A stretch of DNA of 64,000 nt, from assembly GCF_900105495.1 (NCBI RefSeq), contig NZ_FNTF01000002.1, positions 2,207,501 to 2,271,500 on the forward strand. Direction: 5' to 3'. The notes below the pieces were generated by a model. That model made no database searches, was not told where the DNA came from, and was given only the letters and a program-made list of their open reading frames with translations. This document shows, one piece after another, positions 30,725 to 40,449 of the stretch. The first letter of the stretch is position 1, and every line of letters starts with the position of its first letter. A program made the position numbers and the translations under genes. Source of the stretch: Pseudomonas frederiksbergensis (GTDB lineage Bacteria; Pseudomonadota; Gammaproteobacteria; Pseudomonadales; Pseudomonadaceae).

Positions 30725-32167
30725 ATGAGCCACGACTATCCGAATATCGCCAGCGAGCTGCTGCAAAGCCTCGGTGGCAGCGACAACCTCGAGCAGGCCG
30801 CGCACTGTGTCACACGGTTGCGCCTGGCTCTTAAGGACCCGAGCCTGGTCAACAGCGCCACGCTGAACCAGATCGATCTGGTCAAAGGTTCGTTCTTCAC
30901 CGGCGGCCTGTTCCAGGTGGTCATCGGTCCCGGTGAAGTGGAAAAGGTCTACGCCGAACTGCGCCGGCAAACCGGTCTCGCCGCCTCGACCATCGCCGAC
31001 GTTAAACAAAAAAGCGCTGACAAGATCAACGCCGTGCAGCGTCTGGTGCGGGTGTTTTCCGACGTCTTCATGCCGATTCTGCCGGCGCTGATCATTGCCG
31101 GCCTGTTGATGGGCATCAACAACCTGATCGGCGCCAAGGGCATGTTCATCGAGGGCAAGACCCTGCTTGATGCCTATCCCAAGCTTGACGGGCTCTGGAG
31201 CCTGATCAACCTCATGGCCAACACTTCGTTCGTGTTCCTGCCGGCGCTGGTGGGCTGGTCGGCGGCCAAGCGGTTTGGCGGCAGCGAAATCCTCGGCATC
31301 GTGCTCGGTTTGATGCTCGTTCACCCCGATCTGCTCAATGCCTGGAACTACGGCAAAGCGGTGGCCGGGTTGGACGGGCAGAGCCTGCCGTACTTCGACA
31401 TCCTCGGTTTGTTCCAGATCGAGAAGGTGGGTTACCAAGGGCAGATCCTGCCGATCCTGATGGCAGCCTACGTGATGAGCGTCATCGAAAAATGGCTGCG
31501 GGCGCGGGTGCCAAATGCGGTGCAATTGCTGGTGGTGCCGATCACCACCATCGTCGTCACCGGCGTGCTGGCGCTGGCCGTGATCGGCCCGGTGACCCGG
31601 CATCTGGGGATTCTCATCACCGAAGGCGTGGTCATGCTGTTCGACCTGGCGCCGATGGTCGGCGGGGCGATTTTCGGTTTGCTCTACGCGCCGCTGGTGA
31701 TCACTGGCATGCACCACATGTTCCTCGCGGTCGACTTGCAGTTGATTTCCACCCAGGGCGGCACCTTCATCTGGCCGATGATCGTCATGTCCAACCTGGC
31801 CCAGGGCAGCGCGGCATTGGCGGTGTTCTACATGACCCGCAGTGTGCGGGATAAAAGCATGGCCTCGACCTCGGCGATTTCGGCTTACTTCGGCATCACC
31901 GAACCGGCCATGTTCGGGGTCAACCTGCGCTACAAATTTCCGTTTTATGCGGCCCTGATCGGTTCGGCCCTGGGCTGCATTTTCCTGTCGCTGAACAAGG
32001 TTCAGGCCTCGGCAATCGGCGTCGGTGGCTTGCCCGGTTTTATCTCGATCATCCCGCAGTTCATTCCGATGTTCGTGATCGGGATGGTGATTGCCATGGT
32101 CGTGCCGTTTGTTCTGACCTGCGGGTTGAGCATGAAGATTGTTCGGCCTGGGTATCGGGTTGCCTGA
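30725..32167 (+). CDS. treP: Trehalose-specific PTS permease, IIBC components
   Basis: A 480-residue PTS permease. The N-terminal IIB domain carries phosphorylatable Cys28 in AAHCVTRLRL. The IIC part (about residues 100-480) has about ten hydrophobic segments and the ITEPAMFGV motif typical of IIC of the glucose superfamily. It imports trehalose as trehalose-6-phosphate. The start at 30725 has a GGAAG SD; a longer in-frame start at 30686 is unlikely. A IIA domain is missing here but is provided by the fusion protein downstream. Confidence 0.93.
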   Translation: MSHDYPNIASELLQSLGGSDNLEQAAHCVTRLRLALKDPSLVNSATLNQIDLVKGSFFTGGLFQVVIGPGEVEKVYAELRRQTGLAASTIADVKQKSADKINAVQRLVRVFSDVFMPILPALIIAGLLMGINNLIGAKGMFIEGKTLLDAYPKLDGLWSLINLMANTSFVFLPALVGWSAAKRFGGSEILGIVLGLMLVHPDLLNAWNYGKAVAGLDGQSLPYFDILGLFQIEKVGYQGQILPILMAAYVMSVIEKWLRARVPNAVQLLVVPITTIVVTGVLALAVIGPVTRHLGILITEGVVMLFDLAPMVGGAIFGLLYAPLVITGMHHMFLAVDLQLISTQGGTFIWPMIVMSNLAQGSAALAVFYMTRSVRDKSMASTSAISAYFGITEPAMFGVNLRYKFPFYAALIGSALGCIFLSLNKVQASAIGVGGLPGFISIIPQFIPMFVIGMVIAMVVPFVLTCGLSMKIVRPGYRVA

Positions 32168-32171
32168 CAGA

Positions 32172-32238
32172 TCGCATTCGCGAGCAGGCTCCCACATTGG
32201 AACGCGATCAACTGTGGGAGCGAGCCTGCTCGCGATGA
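32172..32238 (+). repeat. REP element with one shortened arm
   Basis: The right arm TGTGGGAGCGAGCCTGCTCG (32213 on) is complete, whereas the left arm 32172-32196 lacks the internal CTCGC stretch. It fills the treP-treA spacer and could affect the differential stability of the two parts of the mRNA. Confidence 0.75.
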
Positions 32239-32281
32239 GGCCCGCAAGGCCAGTATCAAACCAAATTGAAGGAACTCAGTC

Positions 32282-33928
32282 ATGCAAGACTGGCAACGTT
32301 CGGTGATCTACCAGATCTACCCGAAGAGTTTTCACAGCCACGCCGGCAACCCCACGGGTGATTTGCTTGGCGTTGTGGCCAAGCTCGATTACCTGCACTG
32401 GCTGGGTGTCGATTGCCTGTGGATCACGCCGTTCCTGCGTTCGCCCCAGCGCGACAACGGCTACGACATCAGTGACTACTACGCCATCGACCCGAGCTAC
32501 GGGACCATGGCCGATTGCGAATTGCTGATCGCCGAGGCCGGCAAGCGCGGGATCAAGTTGATGCTCGACATCGTGGTCAATCACACCTCGATCGAACACA
32601 CCTGGTTCCAGCAGGCCCGCAGCAGCCTCGACAACCCGTACCGGGATTTCTACATCTGGCGCGACCAGCCGAACAACTGGGAATCCAAGTTCGGTGGCTC
32701 GGCGTGGGAATACGAAGCCCAGACCGGTCAGTATTACCTGCACCTGTTCGATCACACTCAGGCCGACCTGAACTGGGACAACCCGAAGGTGCGTGCCGAA
32801 GTCTTCAAGATGATGCGTTTCTGGCGCGACAAGGGCGTCGGCGGGTTCCGTCTGGACGTGATCAACCTGATCTCCAAACCGGCGGACTTCCCCGAGGACA
32901 ATACCGACGGTCGACGTTTCTACACTGACGGCCCGAACGTTCACGAGTACTTGCAGCAGATGCACCGCGAAGTGTTCGAAGGCCATGACCTGATCAACGT
33001 CGGCGAGATGTCTTCCACCAGCCTGGAGCACTGCATTCGTTATTCGCGACCCGAGTCGAAAGAGCTGTCGATGACCTTCAACTTCCATCACCTGAAGGTC
33101 GATTACCCGAACCTGCAGAAGTGGATTCGCGCCGATTTCGACTTCCTCGAACTCAAGCGCATTCTTTCCGATTGGCAAACCGGCATGCAGGCCGGCGGTG
33201 GCTGGAACGCGCTGTTCTGGTGTAACCATGACCAGCCTCGTGTGGTCTCGCGTTTTGGTCATGACGGCGAATATCGGGTGCTCTCGGCGAAGATGCTCGG
33301 CACGGCGCTGCATTTCCTCCAGGGCACACCGTTCGTGTACCAGGGCGAGGAACTGGGCATGACCAATCCGGGCTTCGATCACATCGATCAGTACCGCGAT
33401 GTCGAGACGCTGAACATCTTCCGGCTCAAGCGCGAGGCGGGTGCGAGCGACGCCGACAACATGGCGGCGATCATGCAGAAGTCCCGGGACAACGGCCGTA
33501 CGCCGATGCACTGGAATGCCGAGCCCAACGCGGGGTTCAGCGCCGTCGAACCGTGGATCGGCGTACCGGCGAACGCCGGGCAGATCAACGTTGCCGCCCA
33601 ACTCGATGACCCGGATTCGGTGCTGCATCACTACCGTCGGTTGATCGCCTTGCGCCGCACTGAGGCGCTGATGTCCGACGGTGTCTATCGGCAATTGTTG
33701 CCCGAGCACACGCAAATCTGGGCGTACGTGCGTGAGGGCAATGGCGAACGGTTGCTGGTGCTGAACAATTTCTACGGCACGCCATGCGAAGTCGAACTGC
33801 CCGATGAAGTGATCAGCGAAACCATGGCCCAACGTTTGGTCATCAGCAATTACCCGGACTGCCCGACGCGAAATCGGCAGGTCCTCTTACGGCCTTATGA
33901 GTCGTTCGTGCTGCATATGACCGACTGA
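32282..33928 (+). CDS. treA: Alpha,alpha-phosphotrehalase (trehalose-6-phosphate hydrolase)
   Basis: A 548-residue GH13 hydrolase splitting trehalose-6-phosphate into glucose and glucose-6-phosphate. Catalytic residues are Asp192 (nucleophile, GFRLDVIN), Glu242 (acid/base, NVGEMSST) and Asp317 (NHDQPR). The N-terminus QRSVIYQIYPKSF is typical of TreC and oligo-1,6-glucosidases; context favours TreC. The symbol treA follows Pseudomonas usage for the phosphotrehalase, treC being the E. coli name. Confidence 0.94.
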   Translation: MQDWQRSVIYQIYPKSFHSHAGNPTGDLLGVVAKLDYLHWLGVDCLWITPFLRSPQRDNGYDISDYYAIDPSYGTMADCELLIAEAGKRGIKLMLDIVVNHTSIEHTWFQQARSSLDNPYRDFYIWRDQPNNWESKFGGSAWEYEAQTGQYYLHLFDHTQADLNWDNPKVRAEVFKMMRFWRDKGVGGFRLDVINLISKPADFPEDNTDGRRFYTDGPNVHEYLQQMHREVFEGHDLINVGEMSSTSLEHCIRYSRPESKELSMTFNFHHLKVDYPNLQKWIRADFDFLELKRILSDWQTGMQAGGGWNALFWCNHDQPRVVSRFGHDGEYRVLSAKMLGTALHFLQGTPFVYQGEELGMTNPGFDHIDQYRDVETLNIFRLKREAGASDADNMAAIMQKSRDNGRTPMHWNAEPNAGFSAVEPWIGVPANAGQINVAAQLDDPDSVLHHYRRLIALRRTEALMSDGVYRQLLPEHTQIWAYVREGNGERLLVLNNFYGTPCEVELPDEVISETMAQRLVISNYPDCPTRNRQVLLRPYESFVLHMTD

Positions 33929-34032
33929 CCGACCGCAAAAAAAACACCGACTCAAAAAAACACGCAGAACGCTGCGCGGGGGAGTTTTGCGCGCCGATTT
34001 TGCCGCTGCACACAATAAAAATAATGGGGTAG

Positions 34033-35259
<1,227 letters not shown>

Positions 35260-35321
35260 GCGATGCTGTCGGAGCCTCGCGCTCCATCGGCACTTCAAAG
35301 AACAAAACAGCAGGTGACGTC

Positions 35322-37856
35322 ATGGCCACACCCCAACAATTGCAACTGCACGCGCCCCTGTCCGGCGTATTGATGCCACTGGACCTCGTGCCCGATCCGG
35401 TGTTTTCCACCCGCGTGATCGGCGATGGCCTGTGCATCGATCCGACTTCAACGACGTTGTGCGCGCCGCTGGCAGGGGTTGTCAGCAACGTGCAGGCCAG
35501 CGGGCATGCGATCAGCATCACCGGCGAAAATGGCGTGCAGGTGTTGATGCACATAGGCCTCGACACGGTGAACCTCGCCGGGAAAGGCTTCACGCGGTTG
35601 GTGGAGGAGGGCCAGCAGGTTGACGTTGGGCAGTCGCTGATCGAATTCGATGCCGATTTCGTCGCATTGAATGCCCGCAGCCTGCTGACGTTGATGCTGG
35701 TGGTCAGCGGCGAGCCGTTCACTTGGCTGACGCCGGAAACGGCTGTGGTCGACAGTGGCCAGCCGTTACTGAGCTTGAAGCCCATCGAGCAGGCAACGGA
35801 TGAGCCAGTGGCGGAAGCGGGCGAAGCAGTGTTTTCCAAACCGGTGACATTGGCCAATCCGAACGGTTTGCACGCCCGTCCGGCAGCGGTGTTCGCGCAG
35901 GCGGCGAAAGGTTTTTCGGCGAGTATTTATCTGCATAAACAGCAGGCGAGTGCGAACGCGAAATCCCTGGTAGCGATCATGGCGTTGCAGACGGCTCATG
36001 GTGACGTTGTGCAAGTCAGCGCGGCCGGCCCGGATGCTGAAGCGGCGATCAAGACACTCGCCGAATTGCTGGCGACTGGATGCGGTGAAGCGGGGGCGGC
36101 CCCGGCGCCGGTTGAGGCGGTTGCGATTGAGGCTTCATCGCTGACGGTGTTGCGTGGGGTGTGCGCATCGGCCGGGTCGGCGTTTGGCCAAGTGGTGCAG
36201 ATAGCCGAACAACACCTGGACGTGAATGAATTCGGCGCCACACCACAGGTTGAACGCGATCATCTGTCCCGCGCCTTGGCCGAGGCGCTGCTGGCCCTGC
36301 AACAATTGCGTGACACCGCCGTTGGCAGTGCGCAGGCAGACATCTTCAAGGCTCATCAGGAATTGCTCGAAGATCCGGGTTTGCTTGAGGTGGCTCACGT
36401 GCAGATCGACGAAGGCAAAAGTGCCGGGTTCGCCTGGCGCGCGGCCACCGAGTCGGCGGCAACCGTGTTCAACAGCCTGGGCAATGCCTTGCTGGCGGAG
36501 CGGGCGGCGGACCTGGCCGATGTCGGCCAGCGAGTGCTCAAGCTGATCCTCGGCGTACAGGATCAGGCGATGGAGCTGCCTGAAGGGGCGATCCTGATCG
36601 CCGAACAACTGACACCGTCGCAGACCGCCGGGCTCGATACCCGCAAGGTACTGGGTTTCGCCACGGTCGGTGGCGGCGCTACCAGCCACGTCGCGATCCT
36701 CGCTCGGGCGTCCGGATTGCCGGCGATCTGCGGGTTGCCCGTTCAGGTGTTGGGGCTGGCCAACGGCACTCAGGTGTTGCTCGACGCCGACAAGGGCGAG
36801 CTGCACCTGGACCCGGATCTGGCGGCCATCGAGCAGCTGCAAGCCAACCGTCAGCGCCAGCAGAAACGCCATCAACATGAGTTGGCGCACGCCGCGCTGG
36901 CGGCGTGTACCCGCGATGGACACCACGTTGAAGTGACGGCCAACATCGCCTCGCTGGCTGAAGCGGAGCAGGCCGTGGCACTGGGAGGCGAGGGCGTCGG
37001 TTTGCTGCGTTCGGAGTTTCTTTATCTGGACCGCAATCATGCGCCGAGCCATGACGAACAGGCATCCACCTACAGCGCCATCGCCCGCGCCCTGGGGCCG
37101 GCGCGCAATCTGGTGGTGCGCACACTGGATGTCGGCGGCGACAAACCGTTGGCCTACGTGCCGATGGAGAGCGAAACCAATCCGTTCCTCGGCATGCGCG
37201 GAATTCGTTTGTGCCTGGAGCGCCCGCAGCTGTTGCGCGACCAGTTCAAGGCGATCCTGAACAGCGCCGGGCTGGCCCGTCTGCACATCATGTTGCCCAT
37301 GGTCACGCAGCTGTCGGAGTTGCGCCTGGCTCGGCAGCTGCTTGAGGAAGAGGCGCTGGCTTTGGGCCTCACCGAACGGCCGAAACTGGGGATCATGATC
37401 GAAGTGCCGGCAGCGGCGCTGATGGCTGATCTGTTTGCGCCCGAAGTGGATTTCTTCTCGATCGGCACTAACGACCTGACCCAATACACCCTGGCCATGG
37501 ACCGCGATCACCCGCGCCTGGCCAGTCAGGCCGACAGCTTTCATCCGTCGGTGCTGCGTTTGATTGCCAGCACCGTGACGGCCGCCCACGCCCATGGCAA
37601 ATGGGTCGGCGTGTGTGGCGCCATGGCCTCGGAAACCCTGGCGGTGCCGTTGTTACTGGGACTTGGGGTGGATGAACTGTCGGTGAGCGTGCCGTTGATT
37701 CCGGCGATCAAAGCGGCGGTTCGCGAAGTGGATCTGCTCGACTGCCAGGCCATCGCCCAGCAAGTGCTGGGCCTGGAAAGCGCCGAGCAAGTGCGCGAGG
37801 CGTTGCGGCTGTATCACGAGGCGACGGTCGATACTTCACTGGTACTGGAGAACTGA
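35322..37856 (+). CDS. PTS multiphosphoryl transfer protein: IIA(Glc)-HPr-Enzyme I fusion
   Basis: An 844-residue fusion of three PTS modules. IIA(Glc)-like residues 8-150 contain His62 and phospho-acceptor His77 (VLMHIGLDTV). HPr-like residues 170-260 have His184 in NPNGLHARPA. Enzyme I, from about 290 on, has His456 in GGATSHVAIL and Cys765 in GVCGAMAS. The chain thus carries all phosphoryl relays from PEP to TreP. A TGACGTC-context ATG at 35322 has AGGTGA upstream. It resembles NagF-type proteins; substrate specificity here is inferred from neighbours. Confidence 0.93.
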   Translation: MATPQQLQLHAPLSGVLMPLDLVPDPVFSTRVIGDGLCIDPTSTTLCAPLAGVVSNVQASGHAISITGENGVQVLMHIGLDTVNLAGKGFTRLVEEGQQVDVGQSLIEFDADFVALNARSLLTLMLVVSGEPFTWLTPETAVVDSGQPLLSLKPIEQATDEPVAEAGEAVFSKPVTLANPNGLHARPAAVFAQAAKGFSASIYLHKQQASANAKSLVAIMALQTAHGDVVQVSAAGPDAEAAIKTLAELLATGCGEAGAAPAPVEAVAIEASSLTVLRGVCASAGSAFGQVVQIAEQHLDVNEFGATPQVERDHLSRALAEALLALQQLRDTAVGSAQADIFKAHQELLEDPGLLEVAHVQIDEGKSAGFAWRAATESAATVFNSLGNALLAERAADLADVGQRVLKLILGVQDQAMELPEGAILIAEQLTPSQTAGLDTRKVLGFATVGGGATSHVAILARASGLPAICGLPVQVLGLANGTQVLLDADKGELHLDPDLAAIEQLQANRQRQQKRHQHELAHAALAACTRDGHHVEVTANIASLAEAEQAVALGGEGVGLLRSEFLYLDRNHAPSHDEQASTYSAIARALGPARNLVVRTLDVGGDKPLAYVPMESETNPFLGMRGIRLCLERPQLLRDQFKAILNSAGLARLHIMLPMVTQLSELRLARQLLEEEALALGLTERPKLGIMIEVPAAALMADLFAPEVDFFSIGTNDLTQYTLAMDRDHPRLASQADSFHPSVLRLIASTVTAAHAHGKWVGVCGAMASETLAVPLLLGLGVDELSVSVPLIPAIKAAVREVDLLDCQAIAQQVLGLESAEQVREALRLYHEATVDTSLVLEN

Positions 37857-37858
37857 AC

Positions 37859-38146
37859 ATGTTCGAGAAAATGCAGCGGGCGTTCTGGAAAGCATTGACC
37901 CCGGACCTGGTGGTGGATGAGCCGAAAGTGCTGGCTCAGCCTGTGTCTGCTCTGGCCCCGGACATCGTCGCCGCACTGGGCGGTGTGGATAACCTCAAGT
38001 CGCAGCAGCCTGTGGCGCTGACCCGGGTTCGGGTGGAATTGCGCGATGTGGCGCGGATGGATCGGCAGGCATTGAATGTGGCCGGTGTGCCAGGCGTCAT
38101 GATGCTGGATGACGGGGTGGTGCACTTGATCACCGGCCTCCATTAA
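37859..38146 (+). CDS. EIIB-like protein lacking the phosphorylatable cysteine
   Basis: A 95-residue protein two bases behind the PTS fusion. The segment from ALGGVDNLKSQQ to VVHLITGLH follows the PTS EIIB fold pattern of glucose-family permeases. Aligning TRVRVEL with TRLRLAL of TreP places Ala where the active Cys (HCVTR) should be, so it cannot carry a phosphoryl group in the usual way. It may be a regulatory or structural partner, or a relict. The sequence is intact with no stop or frameshift. Confidence 0.75.
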   Translation: MFEKMQRAFWKALTPDLVVDEPKVLAQPVSALAPDIVAALGGVDNLKSQQPVALTRVRVELRDVARMDRQALNVAGVPGVMMLDDGVVHLITGLH

Positions 38147-38149
38147 CCC

Positions 38150-38312
38150 TGTGGCGAGGGGGCTTGTCGGAACGCCGCATCGCCCCGTTCGGCTGCGCAG
38201 CAGTCGTCAAACCAAGCCCAGCGGTGTGCCTGACAAATCCGCGTTGCTGGTTTTGGGGCTGCTTCGCAGCCCAACGGGGCGATGCGGCGTTCCGACAAGC
38301 CCCCTCGCCACA
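38150..38312 (+). repeat. Long REP-like element with perfect 40-bp inverted arms
   Basis: Arms 38150-38189 and 38273-38312 are exact complements over 40 bases; similarity continues inward through GGCTGCGCAGCAG / GCTGCTTCGCAGCC with mismatches. It begins four bases after the EIIB-like stop. The core GTGGCGAGGGGGCTTGTCGG is a variant of the GTGGCGAGGGAGC family. Confidence 0.9.
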
Positions 38313-38326
38313 AAAGCCCTTCGTCG

Positions 38327-38650
38327 CTATTCCGAAGACCGCGCCTTCAACCGCCGCCCAAGAACATCCAGCACATCACACCCATCCCGCAATGGAATGG
38401 CACAGAGCAAAGCAAAATCACTGAGAAGGAAGGACTGACACTCGATCGAACCACGCATGGACAAGTTCTCCATCACCTGGGTGACGGCGCGAATTCGAAA
38501 GTTGGCAGCGTCATACAAAACATCCAGCGGCGCTTGGGTGTCGACGAACAGGGTTGGCATGTCGTCGCAATTGCTGGTGAGCGCCATGAAACGGTTTTTG
38601 GGGTGGGGGGGTGGTTTTTCGTAGGGTGGATCGGGGTGAATACTTTTCAT
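38327..38650 (-). CDS. Small conserved Pseudomonas-type protein, possibly DUF6124-like
   Basis: A 107-residue soluble protein starting MKSIHPDPPYEKPP. The C-terminal helical part (QAPLDVLYDAANFRIRAVTQ and later FLLSDFALLCAIPLRDGCDV) resembles the small DUF6124/DUF3077 proteins common in Pseudomonas, but this is a motif impression. No membrane segment or catalytic motif. It ends next to the 40-bp inverted repeat. Function is unknown. Confidence 0.65.
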   Translation of the reverse strand: MKSIHPDPPYEKPPPHPKNRFMALTSNCDDMPTLFVDTQAPLDVLYDAANFRIRAVTQVMENLSMRGSIECQSFLLSDFALLCAIPLRDGCDVLDVLGRRLKARSSE

Positions 38651-39014
38651 TTTTAAACCTCTGGTAGAAGTGGAGCTACCATCGGGCCTTCCTACAGGCT
38701 TGGGTGGCAGCTATACGCGGGGTAGGAATATCGAGACCAGAGAACTCGACCACACCGAAGCGTGCCCGCGCACAGCCGCCGCAACTGATCTTACGGACGC
38801 ACGTTGATGGCCGCAATTCAGGTGTCGACGCCGAAGCGTCCTCTCTAGTCTTGAAGGGTTCCTACACCCCGCCACTGAATTTTCAGTGACCACCAGAGAC
38901 TATCGATGGAGAACATTTCACACCAGTTCATGGAAACCGATACGCGTTGAAGGAAACTTCCGATGATCTTGCCCAGAAATTTCGCGATTGTTGCGAGACT
39001 TCTAAACAGCTGAA
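38651..39014. other. Non-coding spacer with short inverted repeats
   Basis: No supported gene in this 364-base stretch. On the minus strand, leading into the small protein, are GGTAG/CTACC (about 38660-38677) and CCTAC/GTAGG pairs spanning about 38691-38728, suggesting a structured 5' leader. The motif GAAGCGT occurs twice (near 38757 and 38834). The right part is AT-richer, near the Rhs-associated genes. Confidence 0.4.
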
Positions 39015-39662
39015 TCAGTCTGTGGTGCTAGCAATCAACGTGCTAATAGTTCGACGCTTGGGATTCCAGATCGTGAGACACCACACTCCCCACCACTCCA
39101 AGCCTGCATCAAAATAATTGCTCCATGACTCGACACGTTCGATGGTGTCGTCATCACCATGCAGACCTGTATTGAGCCGTTCGACCCAATTCACCACTGA
39201 GACATCATCTATTTCGCTTAACCCAAGGAGTTCGCACCATTTGAGAAAAACCGACTGTGCCTCTGTCTCTCCCCCTTTAAACCGAGCACGATATGGAGGA
39301 TTTACAAAGCAGGCGTATAGCGCTAATCGCTCAAAAATATCGTCTTTATCAGTGGAAGTCAGATGCCGCACCTCATCCCGACTGAGTGGAGTAGCTATGG
39401 CATTTTCCAAATCCCAACTAATCAGCGGCTCCGGATAATCCTCATATTTTGGATCTTTGATGAGATTTTCGTGCCACTCCATCGCCTCTGTCATCAGCAT
39501 CTCATGAAGCGCTATCAACGCCTGTCGATGCATGCTTTCACCAGCTTCAATCTCAGATTCCGGTGAAAGAACCACAAACTTGAACACGCATCCGGCGCTA
39601 TCCATTCGTTCACGCAATGATGCAGTACTTTCTCTTTCAACAACCTTCAACAAAATAACCAA
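39015..39662 (-). CDS. Hypothetical protein of the Rhs-associated cluster
   Basis: About 215 residues, acidic, with many Trp and Glu in the C-terminal half (for example YFDAGLEWWGVWCLTIWNPK). No family recognised. The ORF begins with TTG 39662; AGAGG is nine bases ahead of another TTG three codons later, so the start is uncertain, and the first ATG is at 39602. It is third behind the Rhs gene, on the same strand, with 8 bases to the preceding gene. It may be an immunity or accessory protein; base composition is AT-rich relative to the chromosome. Confidence 0.6.
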   Translation of the reverse strand: MVILLKVVERESTASLRERMDSAGCVFKFVVLSPESEIEAGESMHRQALIALHEMLMTEAMEWHENLIKDPKYEDYPEPLISWDLENAIATPLSRDEVRHLTSTDKDDIFERLALYACFVNPPYRARFKGGETEAQSVFLKWCELLGLSEIDDVSVVNWVERLNTGLHGDDDTIERVESWSNYFDAGLEWWGVWCLTIWNPKRRTISTLIASTTD

Positions 39663-39670
39663 CCTCTAAG

Positions 39671-40045
39671 TCAGAAAGAAACGTCTATTCGATCTACCTT
39701 AACTTTTACGAATCGCCCGTTCAGATGAGGATAGTCGTAGTGAATGTCCTGATCCGAAAAATCCACAAAAGATCGAAACACACTCCCATCCAAATACCCA
39801 TAAAGCGCGCATAAAAATCCGTCATCTTTCATTTCTATCAGTGTAGTGATTGACTCCTCTGCCGCAGCAACTACATCAGTATCGGCAAGCACCAAATCGA
39901 ATTCCACCTCACAGGTTTCTCCCATTTCAATTCTTGATGGGCAGTAGCTTGCGAAGTATTTAACTTTCAAGCCCTTAACGAGCAACAAGACCTCTTCTTC
40001 AACCACTGGACCTATTGCCAGCACTACGGCTTCATATCTAGTCAT
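39671..40045 (-). CDS. Hypothetical protein of the Rhs-associated cluster
   Basis: A 124-residue protein with a beta-rich pattern (EAVVLAIGPVVEEEVLLLVKG, then CEVEFDLVLADTD), which might be a small barrel. No known family or motif recognised. It lies 47 bases after the probable immunity gene and 8 bases ahead of the 215-residue gene, all on the minus strand. AT-rich relative to the flanks, consistent with acquisition together with the Rhs tip. Confidence 0.6.
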   Translation of the reverse strand: MTRYEAVVLAIGPVVEEEVLLLVKGLKVKYFASYCPSRIEMGETCEVEFDLVLADTDVVAAAEESITTLIEMKDDGFLCALYGYLDGSVFRSFVDFSDQDIHYDYPHLNGRFVKVKVDRIDVSF

Positions 40046-40092
40046 TCGCTGGCCTCGCTACCTTTCAAAAACGGACAAGTTCATCTACACTA

Positions 40093-40449
40093 TTATTTAT
40101 CATCGTCCTCAGACTTATAACGCTTCAAACAGTTAAGAAGAACTATCATAAACCCTCTCTGGTCCTTAACATTCTCATCAAAATAAGTGTCAATTTTTGA
40201 AAAAACCCCATCGAAATTGTCGCCACAACCTAAAAAATACTCCAAAGTATCAATAAGTAATTGCCGCTCTTTTTGGCTATAGATAAAAAACTCCGGACGC
40301 AGCAAGAGATCAAATAGCTCAGTGAGCGCATTCTCATCATTCACGTCCTTCGAAACTATTATTTCTTCCCTTTTCAGGTCACGTGTATTTTCTATATCAA
40401 AAACGAAAAGCAAACTACGTATATCCCAGATATCGTAAGAATTTTTCAT
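40093..40449 (-). CDS. Probable immunity protein for the Rhs toxin tip
   Basis: A 118-residue acidic, mostly helical protein (for example LTELFDLLLRPEFFIYSQKE). Its start overlaps the Rhs stop by one base, the normal position of an Rhs/CdiI-type immunity gene. AT-rich codon use contrasts with the Rhs core. No family is recognised; the role is inferred from position, size, acidity and composition. Confidence 0.65.
   Translation of the reverse strand: MKNSYDIWDIRSLLFVFDIENTRDLKREEIIVSKDVNDENALTELFDLLLRPEFFIYSQKERQLLIDTLEYFLGCGDNFDGVFSKIDTYFDENVKDQRGFMIVLLNCLKRYKSEDDDK

Noticed and set aside
30488..32197. N-terminal extension of TreR to an 804-codon frame
   Set aside because: The added part is antisense to treP and crosses the operators; ATG 30487 gives a normal 234-residue GntR protein.
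38701..38889. Small ORFs on both strands in the spacer beside the DUF6124-like gene
   Set aside because: Two overlapping frames of about 60 codons on opposite strands, without SD or recognisable sequence.
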